The notes below the pieces were generated by a model. That model ran no database searches and had not been told where the DNA came from. It was given only the letters and a program-made list of their open reading frames with translations. The translations under genes and the position numbers were made by a program. A stretch of DNA of 64,000 nucleotides from Pseudomonas sp. LP_7_YM. Its GTDB lineage: Bacteria > Pseudomonadota > Gammaproteobacteria > Pseudomonadales > Pseudomonadaceae. The stretch is taken from positions 62,001-126,000 of the forward strand of contig NZ_SOCT01000012.1 in NCBI RefSeq assembly GCF_004364435.1. The letters run 5' to 3'. This document shows, piece after piece, positions 59,435-64,000 of this stretch; the first letter of the stretch is position 1; each line of letters begins with the position of its first letter.

Positions 59435-59660
59435 TGGCGTCTCCTCGACTTACATAAAGTCTAGAAGCGGATCCGTGAGTTATTCGTAAAAGAGGCGTGA
59501 GAAATCCATTAACCGATGCCCGGTCACGCGGATTTAGTTCCCGATATCCGCCTGACGGCAGGATTGCATGAAAATTCTTTTAGTAATTTTCCTCTTGGCG
59601 GCCAGAGAAGATTCAAGGTTGTTAAACTGTCGCGCTGCGCTAAATAGCCTAGGAAGATTA

Positions 59661-60869
59661 ATGAACCTCAGAACAATCCTGATTCTCGGCGCACTCAGCG
59701 CCTTCGGCCCGATGGCCATCGACTTTTATCTACCCGGTTTTCCTGCAATCGCGTTGGCCTTTGGCACTGACGAGAAACATGTGCAGCTGACCCTTGCCTC
59801 GTATTTTTTGGGCCTGAGCATCGGACAGCTGGCATATGGGCCCATTGCCGACCGTTTTGGCCGCCGCTTGCCGCTGTTATTTGGTGTCGTGCTGTTTACC
59901 CTTGCGTCCTTGGCCTGTGCCTTTGCGCCCAGCCTGGAATGGCTGATCGTGGCGCGTTTCGTTCAGGCATTGGGTGGGTGCGCGGGCATGGTCCTGTCTC
60001 GAGCGATCGTCAGCGACAAATGCTCTCCCATAGACTCGGCGAAAGTATTTTCCCAACTGATGCTGGTGATGGGCCTTGCGCCGATCCTTGCGCCGATGCT
60101 CGGCGGCTTGCTGGTGAATGTCTATGGTTGGCAGGCGATCTTCATAACGCTGACCCTGTTCAGTGCGCTCACCGCCCTGGCCGTCGCCCTCGGTCTGCCT
60201 GAAAGCATGCCCTGCGGACATCCGCGGCTGCCGTTGTCTGGCGCATTGGGGTCCTATTGGAGGCTGTTGGGCGACCGGATATTCCTCGGCCACGCATTGA
60301 CGGGCGGCATTGCCATTGCCGGTATGTTCTCTTACATCGCAGGCTCGCCCTTCGTATTCATCAAGCTGTATGGAGTGCCCGCGGAGCACTATGGTTGGCT
60401 GTTCGGCATCAACGCTGCAGGCTTCATCCTGGTGGCGCAGATCAACGCACGGCTGGTAGGTCGTTTTGGACCGGCATGGATGTTGTCCCGGGCGGTCTGG
60501 GTGTACTTGGGCGGGGCCGTGGTACTCCTCACAATTGCCACGCTGCACACTGAAAAACTGTGGCCGCTGCTAATCCCCCTGTTCGTCTATATCGCGAGTC
60601 TGGGCTGCATCCTTCCCAACGCTTCCGCCTGCGCCATGGATGGCCAGGGCAAGCGCGCGGGCAGTGCATCGGCGCTGCTGGGCTGTCTGCAATTCAGCGT
60701 AGCGGCGGGAGCTGCGGCTTTGGTGGGGGTTCTCCATGACGGAACCGCGGTGCCGATGGCGACTGTCATCACACTCTGCGGTGTGCTCACGGTGACGTTG
60801 GCAATGGTTACCCGGCGCTCGCAGAAAAAAAGGGATGCGTTGACTCCACATGCCGACGTGCGTATTTGA
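59661..60869 (+). CDS. Bcr/CflA family MFS drug exporter
   Basis: Twelve-helix drug/proton antiporter of 402 residues. Signature sequences are LGALSAFGPMAIDFYLPGFP in helix 1, YFLGLSIGQLAYGPIADRFG with the MFS motif A region DRFGRRLPLL, and the antiporter motif C in LMLVMGLAPILAPMLGGLLV. These are the Bcr/CflA (DHA1) patterns; relatives export bicyclomycin, chloramphenicol or cysteine. AGGAAG precedes the ATG; the frame is open 31 codons upstream but that region is AT-rich and lacks a ribosome site. Monocistronic. Confidence 0.88.
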   Translation: MNLRTILILGALSAFGPMAIDFYLPGFPAIALAFGTDEKHVQLTLASYFLGLSIGQLAYGPIADRFGRRLPLLFGVVLFTLASLACAFAPSLEWLIVARFVQALGGCAGMVLSRAIVSDKCSPIDSAKVFSQLMLVMGLAPILAPMLGGLLVNVYGWQAIFITLTLFSALTALAVALGLPESMPCGHPRLPLSGALGSYWRLLGDRIFLGHALTGGIAIAGMFSYIAGSPFVFIKLYGVPAEHYGWLFGINAAGFILVAQINARLVGRFGPAWMLSRAVWVYLGGAVVLLTIATLHTEKLWPLLIPLFVYIASLGCILPNASACAMDGQGKRAGSASALLGCLQFSVAAGAAALVGVLHDGTAVPMATVITLCGVLTVTLAMVTRRSQKKRDALTPHADVRI

Positions 60870-61542
60870 TTGCGGCTGCGGCGCACTAGCGTCGCAGTAT
60901 TTTCGCTCCGGTCATTATGTACGCTGTGTTGTGTGTTTAAACCTGTACAGAACTGTTCAAAAGGTTGAATAATCAAACTAAGCCGTTGGCTTTTACTGCT
61001 TAAAATTACGAAATTTCTTACATCCGTTTTTCAGACGACGAAAACACACACTTTATTCAGGCTGAAAACTGCGCATCGAAAGCTATAGTAGAGGATGTTT
61101 TTTTTGAAAGTTTTTTGAGTATTCATTGTAGGCAATTGCCGTGGTTTTTTCTGAGGCTGCATGCCGTTTATCTCGCGAAGCCTTGTTTTTAGCGTACTTT
61201 TGCCGAGCTAAGATCTTTGTCCGACAATAAGATCGGGAGGACTTTTGCTCTACCTTTTGCCTATCAGGCTGATAACTTTCTCATCTGTTACTGCCAAATC
61301 AGTTCTTGATAGTGATACAGCGCTTATACTATGGCGCCACTATGGATCCGATTTATGACAAAACATCGAACTGTCGCTGCATGCAGACGAATCTGTATTG
61401 TGCCGCGACTTCCATTCAATAGAGTTCTCAGTAAGTGATGTAGATCAAAGGCCAGCATTCGTTCATGGCAACAATGTTGGCTGCATGCCGTATGTGGCGA
61501 CCCGCTCATCGTTAGACGAATGTTTCGACAGGGAGTGAAAAC
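60870..61542. other. AT-rich intergenic region
   Basis: About 670 bp, much richer in A and T than the rest of the window between 60940 and 61330, with T-runs near 61098-61120. No open frame of note is seen. It contains a candidate FNR-type box at 61435. The composition suggests acquired DNA or an H-NS/MvaT-bound promoter region. Confidence 0.5.
61435..61448 (+). promoter_or_regulatory. candidate Anr/FNR box upstream of ArsR-like gene
   Basis: GTGAT-GTAG-ATCAA matches TTGAT-N4-ATCAA at nine of ten positions and has a perfect TGAT/ATCA dyad. It is 94 bp before the start codon. Confidence 0.35.
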
Positions 61543-62235
61543 ATGGAACATGCACCTTGTATCAGTCAGATTGCCGCATTGCTGGCGGATCCTAAACGCA
61601 GCGCGATGATGTGGGCATTGATGGATGGGACCTCCAGGGCGGCAGACGAACTGGCGCTGCTCGCGGGATTGTCCCCCTCTTCGGCGGGGTCGCATCTGGC
61701 GCGACTTGCTTCCGGGGGGCTGCTCAAATTGGAAACCCGGGGCAAGAAGCGTTTTTTCAGATTGGCGGCCCCGGAAGTCGGTGCTGCGGTGCAGGCGTTG
61801 GCCTGTGCCTCGATAATCAGTGCGCAAGTCGTCGGTCGCAGCATCGCGCAGCCTTTGCTGGCTTCGCCATCACGTCGTGCGAGTGTCTGCGCCGATCATC
61901 TGGGCGGAGAGCTTGCGACCGAGTTGTATCAGAGGATGCTTGGAGCCGGCTGGATCGAGCAGAGTGACCAGCGTCTGGAAGTGACCAATATCGGTATCTC
62001 CCGGTTTGCCGAGTGTGGCATCTTCGTCCCGGCGTTGGCGCACCGGCAGCGTGAAACCGTATGTGCGTGTGCTGGCTGCAGTGATGTCAGTCCGCATCTG
62101 GGAGGAGCATTGGGGGCGGGGCTGCTGCAATTGTTCATGCAACTGGGGTGGGTAAGGCCGACGGAAGAAGCCAGCACCTTGCAGGTGTCGTCCAATGGGC
62201 AGCGGGAGATCGACAAGATCGCATCGGCGGCGTGA
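61543..62235 (+). CDS. ArsR-like winged-helix regulator with long C-terminal extension
   Basis: 230 residues. The N-terminal winged helix is ISQIAALLADPKRSAMMWAL, LALLAGLSPSSAGSHLARLA, LLKLETRGKKRFFRLA, typical ArsR/SmtB DNA-binding. About 130 further residues follow, twice the normal ArsR size, with a second wHTH-like part (ELATELYQRMLGAGWIEQSD) and a Cys cluster RETVCACAGCSDVSPH that could bind metal or sense redox state. The classical ArsR metal sites are not visible. No obvious target gene is next to it. GGGAGTG precedes the ATG. Confidence 0.82.
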   Translation: MEHAPCISQIAALLADPKRSAMMWALMDGTSRAADELALLAGLSPSSAGSHLARLASGGLLKLETRGKKRFFRLAAPEVGAAVQALACASIISAQVVGRSIAQPLLASPSRRASVCADHLGGELATELYQRMLGAGWIEQSDQRLEVTNIGISRFAECGIFVPALAHRQRETVCACAGCSDVSPHLGGALGAGLLQLFMQLGWVRPTEEASTLQVSSNGQREIDKIASAA

Positions 62236-62354
62236 GTCGGATCAGAAAGTGAAGCGCTGCGCGGGTGTATGAAGATCCTGAAACATCAGGCCGGTCTGGG
62301 GACGCGAGCGTGTCCGCGTCCACAGAGAATCATCTTGAAAACCACACTCCTGTA

Positions 62355-63308
62355 TTACGGCTTCACCAACCGCGCATCCAGGCTGTTCTGGGCCATACGT
62401 CTGGCTTGATCCTGAGTCATGCCCACGTGCTCGTGCAGCGCCTGGAAGTTCTCTGTCACGTACCCGCCGAAATAGGCCGGGTCATCGGAATTCACGGTGA
62501 CTTTCACGCCACGTTCGAGCATATCCAGAATGTTGTGCTGGCCCATGTGATCGAACACGCAGAGCTTGGTGTTCGACAGCGGGCAGACGGTCAACGGGAT
62601 CTGCTCGTCAATGATGCGCTGCATCAACCGCTCGTCTTCGATGGCACGGACGCCGTGGTCGATGCGCTGAATCTTCAGCAGGTCCAAGGCTTCCCAGATG
62701 TACTCGGGCGGTCCTTCTTCGCCCGCATGGGCAACCGTCAAAAAGCCTTCGCTGCGGGCGCGATCGAACACGCGCTTGAACTTGCTCGGCGGGTGACCCA
62801 TCTCCGAACTGTCCAGGCCCACTGCGACAAAGGTGTCACGGTATGGCAGTGCCATGTCCAGGGTCTTTTGCGCCTCGTCTTCGCTCAGGTGACGCAAGAA
62901 GCTCAGGATCAGACCGCTGCCGATACCCAGTTGCTCCTTGCCGTCTTTCAGGGCTCTGGAAATACCGTTGAGTACCACTTCGAAGGCAATCCCGCGATCG
63001 GTGTGGGTCTGGGGATCGAAAAACGGTTCGGTGTGAATGACATTCTGTGCCTTGCAGCGTTGCAGATAGGCCCAGGTCAGGTCGTAGAAGTCCTGCTCGG
63101 TACGCAGCACATCCGCGCCCCGGTAATAGAGGTCGAGAAATTCCTGCAGATTATTGAAGGCATAGGCCTTGCGCAGGGTTTCGACGTCAGACCAGGGCAG
63201 GGCGATCTTGTTGCGTTCGGCCAGAGCGAACAGCAATTCAGGCTCCAGCGAGCCCTCCAGATGCAGGTGCAGTTCAGCCTTGGGCAGGGCGTTCAACCAG
63301 TCGTACAT
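62355..63308 (-). CDS. add: adenine/adenosine deaminase family protein
   Basis: Zinc amidohydrolase of 317 residues that deaminates a purine. Metal and catalytic motifs: PKAELHLHLEGSLEPELLFA (two His ligands), TVAHAGEEGPPEYIW (His and catalytic Glu), and VTVNSDDPAYFGGYVTENFQ (Asp ligand). It has TVCPLSNTKLCVFDHMGQHN in the region that differs between adenosine and adenine deaminases. The P. aeruginosa homologue (Pa0148) has been shown to act on adenine, so adenine is the likelier substrate despite the usual add name. A BMP binding-protein gene lies behind it on the same strand, upstream. Confidence 0.85.
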   Translation of the reverse strand: MYDWLNALPKAELHLHLEGSLEPELLFALAERNKIALPWSDVETLRKAYAFNNLQEFLDLYYRGADVLRTEQDFYDLTWAYLQRCKAQNVIHTEPFFDPQTHTDRGIAFEVVLNGISRALKDGKEQLGIGSGLILSFLRHLSEDEAQKTLDMALPYRDTFVAVGLDSSEMGHPPSKFKRVFDRARSEGFLTVAHAGEEGPPEYIWEALDLLKIQRIDHGVRAIEDERLMQRIIDEQIPLTVCPLSNTKLCVFDHMGQHNILDMLERGVKVTVNSDDPAYFGGYVTENFQALHEHVGMTQDQARRMAQNSLDARLVKP

Positions 63309-63622
63309 GTGCTTTTCTCATCAGGTGCAATCGTGGGCATTCTACAGAGTCATGTACGTCGACTGGTTAAAAACCTGACCGAAAGGTTCAGACCTCGACC
63401 TGCGGCGCTCTTCTGTAGGCGTACGTCTGGGCAAAACGCGATAGCAGAAACTCGGCACAGGTGGTCGGCGGATACAGCGCTGGATGTTGCGCGTCAGCGC
63501 ATCCGGGCAGGCATTCGATCAGGGTGTCCGGGCGTGGCTGCATTTGTCGGTCAACGCGTCTGAACCTGACATACCCTCTCGCGGGCAGTGCCGCTCCTGC
63601 ACCTTCATAAAAGGACTTCGCC
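63309..63622. other. intergenic region between BMP gene and deaminase
   Basis: 314 bp. It should hold the deaminase promoter. I see no clear terminator, gene or RNA. Confidence 0.4.
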
Positions 63623-64000
63623 TTACTTTGGCAAGTCCGCTGTCACGCCCTCGACGTAATAGTTCATCGAGGCCAGTTCCGCGTTGCTCGCCACGCTGCC
63701 TGCCGGAATTTTCACCGCACCTGTCTGGTCCTTGATCGGGCCCGTGAACGGATGGAACGCGCCGCTTTCGATGTCGGCGATGATCTGCTGTGCCTCGCTT
63801 TTCACGTCTGCCGGCACCAGATCGCTGATGGGCAACTCGACAGTACCCTCCTTCAAGCCACCCCAGTAGTCCTGGGGCTTCCAGGTGCCGTCGATGACTG
63901 CTTGGGTGGCCTCTATGTAATGTGGCCCCCAGTTGTTGACGATCGAAGTCAGCACTGCCTTTGGCCCGAAATGCGCCATGTCCGAGGCGTAGCCGACTGC
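63623..64000 (-). CDS. BMP family ABC transporter substrate-binding protein (3' end)
   Basis: Only the last 125 residues are in the window; the gene continues past the right edge. AVGYASDMAHFGPKAVLTSI, VNNWGPHYIEATQAVIDGTW, YWGGLKEGTVELPISDLVPA and VEGVTADLPK match the C-terminal half of the basic membrane protein (PnrA-like) family. Members bind purine nucleosides or related compounds. Being upstream of the deaminase on the same strand, it probably supplies purines for salvage. Confidence 0.85.
   Translation of the reverse strand, partial: AVGYASDMAHFGPKAVLTSIVNNWGPHYIEATQAVIDGTWKPQDYWGGLKEGTVELPISDLVPADVKSEAQQIIADIESGAFHPFTGPIKDQTGAVKIPAGSVASNAELASMNYYVEGVTADLPK

Overview
The window reads as chromosomal DNA of a Pseudomonas, most likely from the P. 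syringae / P. fluorescens side of the genus. It is GC-rich with GC-rich third codon positions. It carries the genus-typical run fpr - mscL - radA - PilZ/mapZ - cstA - ybdD - yjiA - glyA - morA, and cioAB with a DUF2474 gene. Its intergenic repeats are built from the words GTGGGAGC and GCGAGCAAGC. I saw no tRNA, rRNA, CRISPR array, prophage or complete insertion sequence. The species is an inference.

Layout. 0-15 kb is mixed housekeeping and accessory genes: a cut-off chemoreceptor-like fragment, a full HBM-type chemoreceptor, a membrane acyltransferase, a flavoprotein, an HDAC-family deacetylase, a GNAT, tesB with a HAD phosphatase, an alpha/beta hydrolase with ypfJ, an MFS exporter, and an NCS2 purine permease coupled to trmA. 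15-21 kb holds a three-subunit molybdenum hydroxylase (PaoABC-like), an orphan choline-type binding protein and an esterase. 21.4-38.8 kb is the main accessory island, a complete contact-dependent inhibition locus in cdiB-cdiA-cdiI order, followed by an orphan fragment of cdiA. 38.9-41.7 kb is the cyanide-insensitive bd oxidase operon. 41.7-56 kb is the conserved rlmG to morA stretch. 56-64 kb has ettA, a Gre-like factor, a lipoprotein, a Bcr/CflA exporter, an ArsR-like regulator, an adenine/adenosine deaminase and the end of a BMP purine-type binding protein.

The most interesting part is the CDI locus. CdiB (two-partner secretion pore) exports CdiA (about 4.7 thousand residues), whose C-terminus resembles the CdiA_C tRNase family; the next gene is its apparent immunity protein. 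Inside cdiA I see: a run of ten G in frame near the end of the first FHA region, where a slip of one base in either direction gives a stop within about 75 bases; an AT-rich block where the receptor-binding domain should lie; a collagen-like Gly-X-X tract; two levels of tandem repeat; and a 631-bp FHA-2 segment that recurs with 24 mismatches and no gap exactly 3,702 bp downstream, so that it flanks the pretoxin, toxin and immunity gene as a direct repeat. Together these suggest a CDI system that could be switched on and off and re-armed by recombination. That is inference; the sequence features themselves are directly visible.

Other threads: two c-di-GMP proteins (MapZ and MorA) lie within 10 kb of each other; candidate Anr/FNR boxes precede cioA and the ArsR-like gene; purine handling appears twice (NCS2 permease; deaminase plus BMP binding protein).
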